Assembly (NCBI RefSeq): GCF_021654135.1
Contig: NZ_JAKGSD010000035.1
Coordinates: 21,514-85,513, forward strand
Direction: 5' to 3'
From: Amycolatopsis tucumanensis
GTDB lineage: Bacteria; Actinomycetota; Actinomycetes; Mycobacteriales; Pseudonocardiaceae
DNA length: 64,000 bases
Below, piece after piece: positions 25,010 through 33,594 of this stretch (its first letter is position 1; every line of letters begins with the position of its first letter). The position numbers and the translations under genes are program-made. The notes beneath the pieces are model-generated. The model saw only the letters and a list, made by a program, of their open reading frames with translations. It searched no databases and was not told where the DNA came from.

Positions 25010-26880
25010 TAGGCGCCGCCCGCGGCGAGCAGCTCCTCGTGCGTGCCCTGCTCCACGATCCGCCCCGACTCCATCACCAGGATGAGGTCGGCGTCGCGGA
25101 TCGTGGACAGGCGGTGCGCGATCACGAACGACGTGCGGTCCGTGCGCAGCGCCGCCATCGCCTGCTGCAGCAGCGCCTCGGTGCGGGTGTCGACCGAACT
25201 GGTGGCCTCGTCGAGGATCAGCAGCGACGGGTCGGCGAGGAACGCCCGCGCGATCGTCACCAGCTGCTTCTCCCCCGCGCTGAGGTTGGTGCCCTCGTCG
25301 TCGATCACCGTGTCGTAGCCGTCGGGCAGGCTGCGCACGAACCGGTCGACGAACGTGGCCCGCGCGGCCGCCTCCACCTGCTCCGGTGTCGCCGACGGGT
25401 TGCCGTAGGCGATGTTGTCCCGGATGGTGCCGTTGAACAGCCAGGTGTCCTGCAGCACCATGCCGGTCTGGCCGCGCAGGTCGTCGCGGGTCATCGCGGT
25501 GATGTCCACGCCGTCGAGCGTGATCCGCCCGGCGTCCAGCTCGTAGAACCGCATGATCAGGTTCACCAGCGTGGTCTTGCCGGCCCCGGTCGGCCCGACG
25601 ATCGCCACCGTCTGGCCCGGCTCGGCGACCAGCGACAGGTCCTCGATGAGCGGCCGTTCCGGGTCGTAGGAGAAGTCCACGTGCTCGAACTCCACCCGTC
25701 CCCGGCGCCGCTCCGGCACCGCCGGGGACGCGGTGTCCGGCTCCTGCTCCGCCGCGTCGAGCAGCTCGAAGACCCGCTCGGCGGAGGCGACGCCGGACTG
25801 CAGCAGGTTCGCCAGCGACGCGGCCTGGGTCAGCGGCTGCGTGAATTGGCGCGAGTACTGCAGGAACGCCTGCACGTCGCCGAGCGTCATCGTCCCCGTC
25901 GCGACCCGCAGCCCGCCGACGACCGCCAGCACGACGTAGCTGAGGTTCGACAGGAACATCATCGCGGGCATGATGATCCCGGAGATGAACTGCGCGCCCA
26001 TGCCCGCCCGGTAGAGGTCGGCGTTGCGGCGCCCGAACTCCTGCTCCACCTCGCGGCGGCGGCCGAACACCGTGACCAGCTCGTGCCCGCTGAACGCCTC
26101 CTCGATGTGCGCGTTGAGGGCGCCGGTGTGCTTCCACTGCGCCACGAACAGCTTCTGCGAACGCTTCCCGATCACCCTGGTCAGCACGATCGACGCGGGC
26201 ACCACCAGCAACGCGATCACCGCGAGCAGCGGCGACACCACGAACATCATCACCAGCACGCCGATCAGCGACAGCAGCGACGTGAGCAGCTGGCTCAGGG
26301 TCTGCTGCAGCGTCAGCGCGATGTTGTCGATGTCGTTGGTGACGCGGGACAGCAGCTCCCCGCGCGGCTGCCCGTCGAAGTAGCGCAACGGCAACCGGTG
26401 CAGCTTCGCCTCGACGTCCTCGCGCAGCCGGTACACCACGCGCTGCACGGCGCCGTTGAGCAGGTGGCCCTGCAGCCAGCCGAACACCGACGCGGCCACG
26501 TACAGCACCAGCACCCAGGACAGCACGCGGCCGAGTGCGGCGAAGTCGATGCCGGCGCCCGGCACCACGTCCATCCTGGCGAGCATGTCGGCGAGGTTGG
26601 TGTTGCCCTCCGCCCGCGCCGCCGCGATCGCCTGCTCGGCGGTGGTGCCGGCGGGCAGGCGGCTGGAGACGAACCCGCCGAAGATGATGTCGGTGGCGTG
26701 ACCGAGGATCTTCGGCCCCACCACGGTGAACGCGACGCTCGCGACGCCGCACGCGACCACGAACGCGAGCGTGAGCCGCTCCGGGCGCAGCCTGCCCATC
26801 AGGCGCCGGGCGCCCTCACCGAAGCTCTTCGGCTTCTGCACCGGCCCGGCGGGAGCGCCGGGAAAACCTGGTCTGGTCAC
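24958..26880 (-). CDS. ABC exporter half-transporter, canonical-site subunit
   Basis: A 640-residue fused membrane-ATPase protein. Six membrane helices span about residues 35-340, with an extended periplasmic stretch between the first two. The nucleotide-binding domain has Walker A GPTGAGKTT (near 427), signature LSAGEKQ, Walker B with catalytic Glu in LILDEATSSVD (near 553) and H-loop His in VIAHRLSTI. The start GTG (26880) overlaps the stop of the partner gene by 4 bp. Together they form a heterodimeric exporter of the TM287/288 or Rv1272c/Rv1273c type. Confidence 0.9.
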   Translation of the reverse strand: MTRPGFPGAPAGPVQKPKSFGEGARRLMGRLRPERLTLAFVVACGVASVAFTVVGPKILGHATDIIFGGFVSSRLPAGTTAEQAIAAARAEGNTNLADMLARMDVVPGAGIDFAALGRVLSWVLVLYVAASVFGWLQGHLLNGAVQRVVYRLREDVEAKLHRLPLRYFDGQPRGELLSRVTNDIDNIALTLQQTLSQLLTSLLSLIGVLVMMFVVSPLLAVIALLVVPASIVLTRVIGKRSQKLFVAQWKHTGALNAHIEEAFSGHELVTVFGRRREVEQEFGRRNADLYRAGMGAQFISGIIMPAMMFLSNLSYVVLAVVGGLRVATGTMTLGDVQAFLQYSRQFTQPLTQAASLANLLQSGVASAERVFELLDAAEQEPDTASPAVPERRRGRVEFEHVDFSYDPERPLIEDLSLVAEPGQTVAIVGPTGAGKTTLVNLIMRFYELDAGRITLDGVDITAMTRDDLRGQTGMVLQDTWLFNGTIRDNIAYGNPSATPEQVEAAARATFVDRFVRSLPDGYDTVIDDEGTNLSAGEKQLVTIARAFLADPSLLILDEATSSVDTRTEALLQQAMAALRTDRTSFVIAHRLSTIRDADLILVMESGRIVEQGTHEELLAAGGAYYRLYSAQFRSPVEAAT

Positions 26881-28610
26881 GCCGCTTCCTCCGCGGTGAG
26901 CTGGGACTCCACGATTTCGAGGTAGGTGGGGCAGTCGCGCAGCAGCTCCGCGTGCGTGCCCAGCCCGACGATCTCCCCGTTCTCCAGCACCACGATCTGG
27001 TCGGCGCCGACGATCGTGGAAACCCGTTGCGCCACCACGATCACCGCCGCCTCCGCGGTGTGCGGGGCGAGCGCGGCGCGCAGCCGGGCGTCGGTGGCGA
27101 GGTCGAGCGCCGAGAACGAGTCGTCGAACAGGTACACCTCGGGTTTGCGCACCAGCGCCCGCGCGATCGCGAGCCGCTGCCGCTGCCCGCCGGAGACGTT
27201 CGTGCCGCCCTGCGCGATCGGGGCGTCCAGTCCGCCGGGCATCTCCGACACGAACTCCCGCGCCTGCGCGATCTCCAGCGCCTCCCACAGTTCTTCGTCG
27301 GTGGCGTCCGGTTTCCCGTAGCGCAGGTTGCTCGCCACGGTGCCGGTGAACAGGTACGGCCGCTGCGGCACCAGTCCGATCCGGCTCCACAGCACGTCCG
27401 GGTCGAGTTCCCGCACGTCCACGCCGTCGACCAGGACGCGCCCGGCGGTCGCGTCGAACAGCCGCGGCACCAGCGACAGCAGCGTCGTCTTGCCGGCGCC
27501 GGTGCTGCCGATGATCGCGGTGGTCTTCCCGGCCTCGGCGCGGAACGCGATGTCCCGCAGCACCGGGGCGTCCGCGCCCGGGTAGCGGAATTCGACCCCC
27601 TGGAACTCGACGGCACCGCGCTCGGCGACCTCCCGCACCGGGCGCAGCGGCGGCCGCACCGACGACTCGGTGTCCAGCACCTCGGCGATCCGCTCGGCGC
27701 ACACGGACGCGCGCGGGACCAGCGTCGCGATGAAAGTGGCCATGGTGACCGACATGAGGATCTGGATCAGGTAGTTCAGGAACGCCGTGAGCGCCCCGAT
27801 CTGCATCTCGCCGCTCGCCACGCGGTGCGCGCCGAACCACAGCACGGCGACGCTGCTGGCGTTCATCACCAGCAGCACCGTCGGGAAGATGACCGCCTGC
27901 AGGCGGCCGACCCGCAGCGCGGTGACGGTCAGCTCGTTGTTGGCGACGGCGAACCGGCGCACTTCGTCCCGCTCGCGCACGAACGCCCGCACCACGCGGA
28001 TGCCGGAAAGCTGTTCCCGCAGCACGCGGTTGACGCGGTCGATGCGGGTCTGCATGAGCCGGAACTGCGGCACCATGCGCCACACCACGAGCCCGATGGC
28101 GGCCAGCAGCACCGGCACCGCGACCAGCAGCAGCCAGGACAGCCCGACGTCCTGCCGCAGCGCGAGCACGATGCCGCCGACGCACATGATCGGCGCCACG
28201 ATCAGGATCGTGCAGCCCAGCACCACGATCAGCTGCACCTGCTGCACGTCGTTGGTGGTGCGGGTGATCAGCGACGGCGCGCCGAACTGCGCCACCTCGC
28301 GCGCGGAAAACCCGCCGACGCGGTGGAAAACGGCGGCGCGCACGTCGCGCCCGAAACCGGCCGCACTGCGCGCACCGAAGTACACCGCCGCGACGGAACA
28401 GGCGATCTGCAGCAGCGTCACGGCCAGCATCCACCCGCCCGCGGAGAGGATGTAACCGGTGTCGCCGGTGGCGACACCGTGGTCGATGATGTCCGCGTTG
28501 AGGCTCGGCAGGTACAACGACGCGATGGTGCCCGCGAGCTGCAGCACCACCACCGCGGCGAGCGCTCGCCAGTACGGACGCAGGAATGTCCGCAATATCC
28601 GGTTGAGCAC
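26877..28610 (-). CDS. ABC exporter half-transporter, degenerate-site subunit
   Basis: A 577-residue half-transporter with six helices and one nucleotide-binding domain. Walker A is GSTGAGKTT (near 366) and the signature is VSGGQRQ. The Walker B reads YLFDDSFSALD, with Asp replacing the catalytic Glu, and the H-loop His is Gln in VVAQRVSTI. These changes are typical of the partner that contributes the non-hydrolysing site in heterodimeric exporters. Divergent from a TetR gene across 75 bp. Probably exports a drug or lipid. Confidence 0.92.
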   Translation of the reverse strand: MLNRILRTFLRPYWRALAAVVVLQLAGTIASLYLPSLNADIIDHGVATGDTGYILSAGGWMLAVTLLQIACSVAAVYFGARSAAGFGRDVRAAVFHRVGGFSAREVAQFGAPSLITRTTNDVQQVQLIVVLGCTILIVAPIMCVGGIVLALRQDVGLSWLLLVAVPVLLAAIGLVVWRMVPQFRLMQTRIDRVNRVLREQLSGIRVVRAFVRERDEVRRFAVANNELTVTALRVGRLQAVIFPTVLLVMNASSVAVLWFGAHRVASGEMQIGALTAFLNYLIQILMSVTMATFIATLVPRASVCAERIAEVLDTESSVRPPLRPVREVAERGAVEFQGVEFRYPGADAPVLRDIAFRAEAGKTTAIIGSTGAGKTTLLSLVPRLFDATAGRVLVDGVDVRELDPDVLWSRIGLVPQRPYLFTGTVASNLRYGKPDATDEELWEALEIAQAREFVSEMPGGLDAPIAQGGTNVSGGQRQRLAIARALVRKPEVYLFDDSFSALDLATDARLRAALAPHTAEAAVIVVAQRVSTIVGADQIVVLENGEIVGLGTHAELLRDCPTYLEIVESQLTAEEAA

Positions 28611-28643
28611 GATTCCCCCTAGGAACGGTCGGTATCCACTGTG

Positions 28644-28673
28644 TAGGCTACGCCCGTAAGAAACGCAACGTTT
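28644..28673. promoter_or_regulatory. TetR/ABC divergent control region
   Basis: TAGGCT (28644-28649) is a -10-like hexamer facing the TetR gene. AAACG-CAA-CGTTT (28661-28673) is a palindrome lying between it and the ribosome-binding site TAGGAGG, a position suited to autorepression. Confidence 0.45.
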
Positions 28674-28685
28674 TTAGGAGGGCGG

Positions 28686-29297
28686 GTGCCGGAGCCCAAG
28701 TCGAGGCGCCACGGGGCCGAACTGGAGGCCGCGATCCTGGACGCCGCGTGGGCCGAACTCGTCGAGGTCGGGTACGCCAAGCTGACGATGGAAGGCGTCG
28801 CGGCCCGCGCGGGCACCAGCAAACCGGTGGTCTACCGGCGCTGGCCCGGACGTCCCGAATTGGTCCTCGCCGCGTGGCGCCGTCACATCCCGGACGCCGA
28901 CAACCCGCCCGACCTCGGCGACCTCCGCTCGGATTTGCTGGCATTCCTGCATCGATTGTTGCACCGATTTCAGGACACGCCGCGCGATGTGCTGGTCGGA
29001 CTGATGAGCGAAACGGTTCGCGACCCCGACGTTTTCGCTTTGCTGCTGAAGCAGATAGCGGCCGCGAAACACCGCCCCACCTTCGAAACCATCGTGCGCA
29101 GGGCCGTGGCGCGCGGCGAACTCCCGCCCGTCGAGATCACCCCGCGCGTCGCACGCGTCCCCCTCGACCTCGTCCGCGCCGAAGCCATCTTCCAGCACGG
29201 GGAAATCGACGAGAAAACGATTACCGAGATTGTCGACGAAATCTTCCTCCCCCTGTTGCGTGGATTGGCGCACAAGGAGTTCGATGAGGAGGAATGA
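28686..29297 (+). CDS. TetR family transcriptional regulator
   Basis: A 203-residue regulator. The N-terminal HTH (about residues 12-58) reads ILDAAWAELVEVGYAKLTME then VAARAGTSKPVVYRRWPGRPELV, a classical TetR recognition helix. The C-terminal ligand domain is alpha-helical and acidic at its end. It most likely represses the divergent ABC exporter. GTG start at 28686 follows TAGGAGGGCGG. Confidence 0.9.
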   Translation: MPEPKSRRHGAELEAAILDAAWAELVEVGYAKLTMEGVAARAGTSKPVVYRRWPGRPELVLAAWRRHIPDADNPPDLGDLRSDLLAFLHRLLHRFQDTPRDVLVGLMSETVRDPDVFALLLKQIAAAKHRPTFETIVRRAVARGELPPVEITPRVARVPLDLVRAEAIFQHGEIDEKTITEIVDEIFLPLLRGLAHKEFDEEE

Positions 29298-29365
29298 CCG
29301 GCCCTCCGGCGGGGTACCACCCCGCTGACACAACCGACGAGAAGCGTGGAGGCGGTGTCGGCAGA

Positions 29366-30133
29366 ATGAGCACCGCTGGACGGGTCCTCATCCGGCAACG
29401 GACGGTTGCCGGATGCGCGGTCGTCGATCTCACCGGCCGGCTCAACGCACATACCTACGGTGAGCTACGGGACAACCTGATCAAGCTGACGCTGGACCAG
29501 CCGCGGGCGTTGATCGTCCAGGTCGACGAACTGGACGTGGTCAGCGAGCCCGCACTGACCGTCTTCTCTTCGGTGCGGATGCGCACCGACGCATGGCCGG
29601 CCGTGCCGGTGCTGCTCGTCGTGCACGATCCGCAGCGGCACCGGATGATCGCCGGCAGCGCCATTCGCCGCTTCGTCCCGGTCCACTCTTCGCTCGACGC
29701 GGCGGTCGACGCAGTGGCCGAACCGCCGCCCCGGCGACGGCGGAGGGCCGTCTTCCTCCCGCTTCCCAGCAGCTCGCACGGCGCCCGGGCGTTCGTCCAG
29801 GAGACCTGTCGCGAGTGGAACGTCAAGCACCGGCTGGAGGACGCGCTCGGCGTCACCACCGAACTGGTCGAGAACGCGATCACGCACGCGGGCACGGCGC
29901 TCGAGGTCCGGCTCGAGCTGCACGCGGGTTACCTGACCGTCGCCGTCCGCGACGAGGACCCGCACCCGGCCGTCCTGCGGCAACGGCCGAGCGGACGCCT
30001 GCAGGGCTACGGCCTGCAGGTCATCTCCGCCCTGTCCCGGGCATGGGGCTGCTCCCCCGCCCAGGACGGCGGGAAGATCGTCTGGGCCGTGCTCAGCGTC
30101 GGTCCCCGTCGCCTCGCGCCGTTCCCTGTTTGA
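29366..30133 (+). CDS. STAS domain fused to an anti-sigma-factor-type HATPase
   Basis: A 255-residue two-domain signalling protein. Residues about 10-110 are a STAS fold (CAVVDLTGRLNAHTYGELRD, then ALIVQVDELDVVSEPALTVF). Residues about 130-250 are an RsbW/SpoIIAB-type HATPase with N-box ELVENAITHAG (Asn170) and glycine motif GYGLQVI. Such ATPases bind or phosphorylate partners in sigma-factor switching. The serine normally phosphorylated in the D-S-[S/T]-G loop is not clearly present (VSEP). Start ATG 29366 sits just before the first strand; an upstream ATG at 29294 overlapping the tetR stop would add 24 unstructured residues. Its 3' end overlaps the CheR gene by 41 bp. Confidence 0.8.
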   Translation: MSTAGRVLIRQRTVAGCAVVDLTGRLNAHTYGELRDNLIKLTLDQPRALIVQVDELDVVSEPALTVFSSVRMRTDAWPAVPVLLVVHDPQRHRMIAGSAIRRFVPVHSSLDAAVDAVAEPPPRRRRRAVFLPLPSSSHGARAFVQETCREWNVKHRLEDALGVTTELVENAITHAGTALEVRLELHAGYLTVAVRDEDPHPAVLRQRPSGRLQGYGLQVISALSRAWGCSPAQDGGKIVWAVLSVGPRRLAPFPV

Positions 30134-32006
30134 CGTCCGGCAGCGAGTCCGAGATTCCGTCGAGGGTTTCCATCACCAGGATCGCGCCCGCCGATTCGCC
30201 GCGGCGGTTGCGCAACGCGCCACAAGCGATCCGCACCGTCACCGGGCGCCCACGCCGGTTGATCGCCTTCAGCACGATCCGCTCGGTGAAGGACGCGTCG
30301 GCGAGGGCGGGCCGCACCACCGGGCGAAGCTCGGCGACCGGCAGCCCGATGTCGAGGTTCAGCAGGTGCTCGCCCTCGGCCTCTTCCGAGCGAAGCCCCC
30401 ACAGGTCCTCCGCGCCCGCGTTCCAGGCGACCACGCGCATCTCCTGGTCGACGACCACGACACCGGCCTGCAGCGAGGTCAGGACCGACTCCAGGAACTC
30501 GTTCACGTCGTCCAGTTCGCTGGTGCGGTCCCGCAACGTGTTGTTGATCGACTGCAGCTCGTCGTTGGTGGACTGGAGTTCTTCGTTCGTGGTCTCCAGT
30601 TCCTCGTTCGTCGATTGGAGTTCCTCGTTCGTCGTCTCCAGCTCCTCCACCGTGGACTGGAGTTCCTCGTTCGTGGTCTCCAGCTCCTCGGTCGTGGACT
30701 GCAGCTCCTCGTAGGCGCTCTCGCGCTGCCGGTTCGCACTCGCCAGCTCGGCGAGCAGGCGGTGATTCGTCGTCACGTCGTGGAACACCACGGACACTCC
30801 GACGACGTCGTCGGACAGCGAGATCAGCGGGTTGATGTGCAGTTCCAGCGCCAGCATCTCACCGGGCCCGCGCTGCCACTCGACGTCCTTGACCCGCACG
30901 GCCCGCCGCTCGGCGCGAACCTGCTCGATGTAGGCGCGGAGCTCGACCGGCCGGTAGGAGATCTCCAGGTCCCGCAGCGGGCGGCCGATGTCGCGGTCGG
31001 TCAGGCCGAACACCTGCTGCGCCTGCCGATTGGCCAGTGCGACGACGTCATCGGCCGTCACCACGATCTGCGCGACCGGGTTCGAGTCGAACGTGAGCGC
31101 GCGCAGTTCGTCGATCTGGTCCAGCGAGTTCCGGCGTTCCGGCATCAGAGGGTGGCTGAACGGCGAGGAGCCGCCGATCCCCGTCGGTACCTTCCGGAAG
31201 ATCCGGTACCGCAGGTTCACCGGCTCGAAGATGCGGCTGTGCGACAGCAGCATTTCCGCCTTGCCCATGAACAACACCCCGCGCGGCACGAGCGCGAAGT
31301 GCAGCTTCCGCAGGATGTTCGTCTGCGTGTCGGCCGTGAAGTACATCAGGGTGTTGCGGCAGACGAGCAGGTCGATGCGGGAGATGGGCGCGTCCTGGAC
31401 CAGGTCGTTGCGGCCGAAGATCACCGACCGGCGCAGGTCCTTGTGGAAGACGTACCGGCCCGCGCTGCGCTCGAAGTAGCGGTGCAGGTACTCCGAGGGG
31501 AGGTCTTCCAGATCCTTGGCGGTGTAGGCGGCCTGCCGGGCCTGGGCCAGTGCCTCCTCGTCGACGTCGGTGGCGTAGATCTTGACCCGCTGCCGGAACT
31601 GCTCCAGCCCCAGCGCCTCGGCCAGCACGATGGCCAGGCTGTAGGCCTCCTCGCCGGAGGCGCAGCCCGCGCTCCACACCCGGATCTGGTCGTCGGGCGA
31701 GCGCTCGGCGAGGATCATCGGCACGATGTCCGACTGCAGGTAGTCCCAGGCGTCGGGGTCGCGGAAGAAGTTCGTGACGTTGATCAGGATCGTGTTGAAC
31801 AACGCGCCGAACTCGTCGCTGTTGGCCTGCAGGTGGTCGAGGTAGCTGGCGTAGTCCTCGCAGCCGACGATGCTCAGCCGCCGTGCGACCCGGCGCATGA
31901 GGCTGCTGCGCTTGTACCCGGTGAAGTCGAAACCGCGCGTTTCCTTCAGGTATTCGAGGATGGCCTCGAAACCCTCGTCCGTCGCGGGCTCGATCTGCTC
32001 GTTCAC
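30093..32006 (-). CDS. CheR-type methyltransferase with PAS domains and coiled coil
   Basis: A 637-residue protein. Residues 10-270 are a CheR protein-glutamate methyltransferase: the N-terminal helical domain, NVTNFFRDPDAWDYL, the SAM site RVWSAGCASGEEAYS (109-123) and LLVCRNTLMYF. A PAS domain follows at about 300-410. Residues about 433-487 form a coiled coil made of repeated EELQST/EELETTN heptad pairs. A second PAS domain (VVVDQEMRVVAWNAGAEDLWGL) occupies about 510-620. There is no kinase domain, unlike the larger CheB-CheR-PAS-kinase hybrids that contain the same coiled coil. It lies 18 bp downstream of cheB. No flagellar or chemoreceptor gene is near, so the methylated substrate is unknown. 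Confidence 0.9.
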   Translation of the reverse strand: MNEQIEPATDEGFEAILEYLKETRGFDFTGYKRSSLMRRVARRLSIVGCEDYASYLDHLQANSDEFGALFNTILINVTNFFRDPDAWDYLQSDIVPMILAERSPDDQIRVWSAGCASGEEAYSLAIVLAEALGLEQFRQRVKIYATDVDEEALAQARQAAYTAKDLEDLPSEYLHRYFERSAGRYVFHKDLRRSVIFGRNDLVQDAPISRIDLLVCRNTLMYFTADTQTNILRKLHFALVPRGVLFMGKAEMLLSHSRIFEPVNLRYRIFRKVPTGIGGSSPFSHPLMPERRNSLDQIDELRALTFDSNPVAQIVVTADDVVALANRQAQQVFGLTDRDIGRPLRDLEISYRPVELRAYIEQVRAERRAVRVKDVEWQRGPGEMLALELHINPLISLSDDVVGVSVVFHDVTTNHRLLAELASANRQRESAYEELQSTTEELETTNEELQSTVEELETTNEELQSTNEELETTNEELQSTNDELQSINNTLRDRTSELDDVNEFLESVLTSLQAGVVVVDQEMRVVAWNAGAEDLWGLRSEEAEGEHLLNLDIGLPVAELRPVVRPALADASFTERIVLKAINRRGRPVTVRIACGALRNRRGESAGAILVMETLDGISDSLPDVKQGTARGDGDRR

Positions 32007-32024
32007 GGTGCGGACCTTACAAGG

Positions 32025-33068
32025 TCAGGCGGTCTCGTCCGAGGCGCCGTCCGGCAGGTCCGTCACGGTGGGCAGTCCCTCGAACAGGAACTTCCGCAGC
32101 ACCGTCGCCGCGTGGCCGGCTTCGTCGCGGTGCCGGGAGTAGCGCCCGGCGACCAGGGGGTAACCGCGGCGTTCGGCGTCCTGCGTCATCCGGCCCGCCA
32201 GGTCCCGCTTCTCCTCGAGTGCGCGCAGAGCCGCCCACAGCGCCTGCTCGATGTCGCGGGACTGCTGCTGGAACAAGGCTTTCGCCGTCCAGGCGTGGCC
32301 GACCCGGCAGCGGTACCGGGTGCCCTCCTTGTCGAGTGTGAACAGCACGCCCTGGCAGTCCGGGCAAGCGAGGCCCGATGGCTCGGACACGTCGAGCACC
32401 TCCAGCGACACCGCGTTGCCCGGACCGTCGGACCGGGCGATGCGTGCTTCGATCTCCTCGATCAGGGGAAGGGGTTCGCCGTCACGCGCCTCGACCGGCT
32501 CCCGCACCCGGTCGGCCAGCACGCCGCCGATCTCCACGGCTGGGACGACGTGGTCCGGGGACACCCTGGCCATCGCGTTCTCGGGCATCGCCGGGTAGAT
32601 CGCGTCCTCCGGGTCCTGCACGATCGCGAGCCCGCCGCGGGACTTGATGGTGTCCAGCCCGGCGGAGCCGTCGTCGAGCGAGCCGGAGAGCACGACGCCG
32701 ATCACCGCGGGACCGTGCGCGAGTGCCGCGGACCGGAACAAGGCGTCGATCGCCGGCCGGTACCCGTTCTCGGTGGGGCCGCGGGAGAGCCGGCACGCGC
32801 CGTCCTCGACCAGCAGGTGGTGGTCCGGCGGCGCCACGTAGATCCTCCCGTGGCGCAGCGGCTCGCCCGAACGGGCCGCCACCGCGGGCAGCGAGCCGGA
32901 CCGGCTCAGGATCGCGGGCAGCGCGCTGGCCCCGCCGGGTGGCAGGTGCAGCACGACCAGGACCGCCGCGGACAGGTCAGCGGGAAGGCCGCCGACGAAG
33001 GCGCGCAGCGCCTCGACGCCGCCTGCCGAAGCGCCGACGACGACGATGTCCCTGAACCGTTCGGCCAC
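32025..33068 (-). CDS. CheB-type methylesterase without receiver domain
   Basis: A 347-residue protein. Residues 5-190 are a CheB methylesterase domain with the catalytic Ser14 in VGASAGGVEAL, His41 in VLHLPPG and Asp near residue 134 in SGSLDDGSAGL. The normal N-terminal response-regulator receiver is absent. The C-terminal part has a zinc-ribbon-like CPDCQG with CRVGHAW, then a long helical tail, as in stand-alone CheB homologues of soil bacteria. GTG 33068 is preferred: the fold begins at once and GGAAGG is 10 nt upstream; a start at 33104 is possible. Probably co-transcribed with the CheR-PAS gene. Confidence 0.88.
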   Translation of the reverse strand: MAERFRDIVVVGASAGGVEALRAFVGGLPADLSAAVLVVLHLPPGGASALPAILSRSGSLPAVAARSGEPLRHGRIYVAPPDHHLLVEDGACRLSRGPTENGYRPAIDALFRSAALAHGPAVIGVVLSGSLDDGSAGLDTIKSRGGLAIVQDPEDAIYPAMPENAMARVSPDHVVPAVEIGGVLADRVREPVEARDGEPLPLIEEIEARIARSDGPGNAVSLEVLDVSEPSGLACPDCQGVLFTLDKEGTRYRCRVGHAWTAKALFQQQSRDIEQALWAALRALEEKRDLAGRMTQDAERRGYPLVAGRYSRHRDEAGHAATVLRKFLFEGLPTVTDLPDGASDETA

Positions 33069-33139
33069 CAGAATGCGCCTTCCGAGAGGGTCCCGACTCC
33101 GCACCTCCGACGGTAGACCCTTTCGCGGTGGTCAGCAGA

Positions 33140-33487
33140 TCATGGAGCCACGGCGTCGCACACGGACTCGTAACGGGTCAGGACCGAGGTCACGCCGGCG
33201 AGGTCGAGGACGCGGTTCGCGCGGCAGCCGGGCGGCGCGACCAGCCGCAGCTCCCGGCCGCGTGCGCGCACGTCGAGCATCGCCTGCACGCCGGCGGCGC
33301 TGAGAAACGCCACCCGGGTCAGGTCGAGCACGACCGTGCCGGGCTGATCGGCGAGTGTCTCGGCGAGCCGCGGCGCGGTGGAGAGATCGATCTCGCCGGT
33401 CGCGCGGACGACGGCCGCCCCGGACCGGTACTCGACCGCGAGGTCCAGCAGCCGCTCGGTGAGCGGTGTGCGCGGCTCGTCGGACAC
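33140..33487 (-). CDS. STAS domain protein (anti-anti-sigma factor-like)
   Basis: A 115-residue single STAS domain: AAVVRATGEIDLSTAPRLAE, then TVVLDLTRVAFLSAAGVQAML, the anti-sigma-factor-antagonist fold. The loop that usually reads D-S-[S/T]-G is S-A-A-G, so the standard phosphoserine is absent. It ends 71 bp before cheB starts and faces the same way, so it may lead the cheB-cheR transcript. A role as partner of the HATPase at 29366-30133 is inference. Confidence 0.82.
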   Translation of the reverse strand: MSDEPRTPLTERLLDLAVEYRSGAAVVRATGEIDLSTAPRLAETLADQPGTVVLDLTRVAFLSAAGVQAMLDVRARGRELRLVAPPGCRANRVLDLAGVTSVLTRYESVCDAVAP

Positions 33488-33594
33488 CAGGTTCGCCCCC
33501 TCGGCAACGTGGTCGTGTCTCCGGCCGGAACCGGACCACGATGCTAGCGCCGCCGGGTTAAACCGAACAGCCACTCAGTTCACCGCATCGGGGG

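Noticed and set aside
23887..28434. Very long open frames antisense or out of frame to the MFS and ABC genes (over 1000 codons)
   Set aside because: High-GC codon use keeps the complementary frames open. The peptides are Arg/Gly/Asp/His-rich without domains, while the real genes show clear MFS and ABC motifs.
30541..30710. Non-coding minisatellite inside the CheR gene
   Set aside because: The DNA repeats encode the heptad coiled coil (EELQST/EELETTN) common to CheB/CheR-PAS proteins; they are coding.
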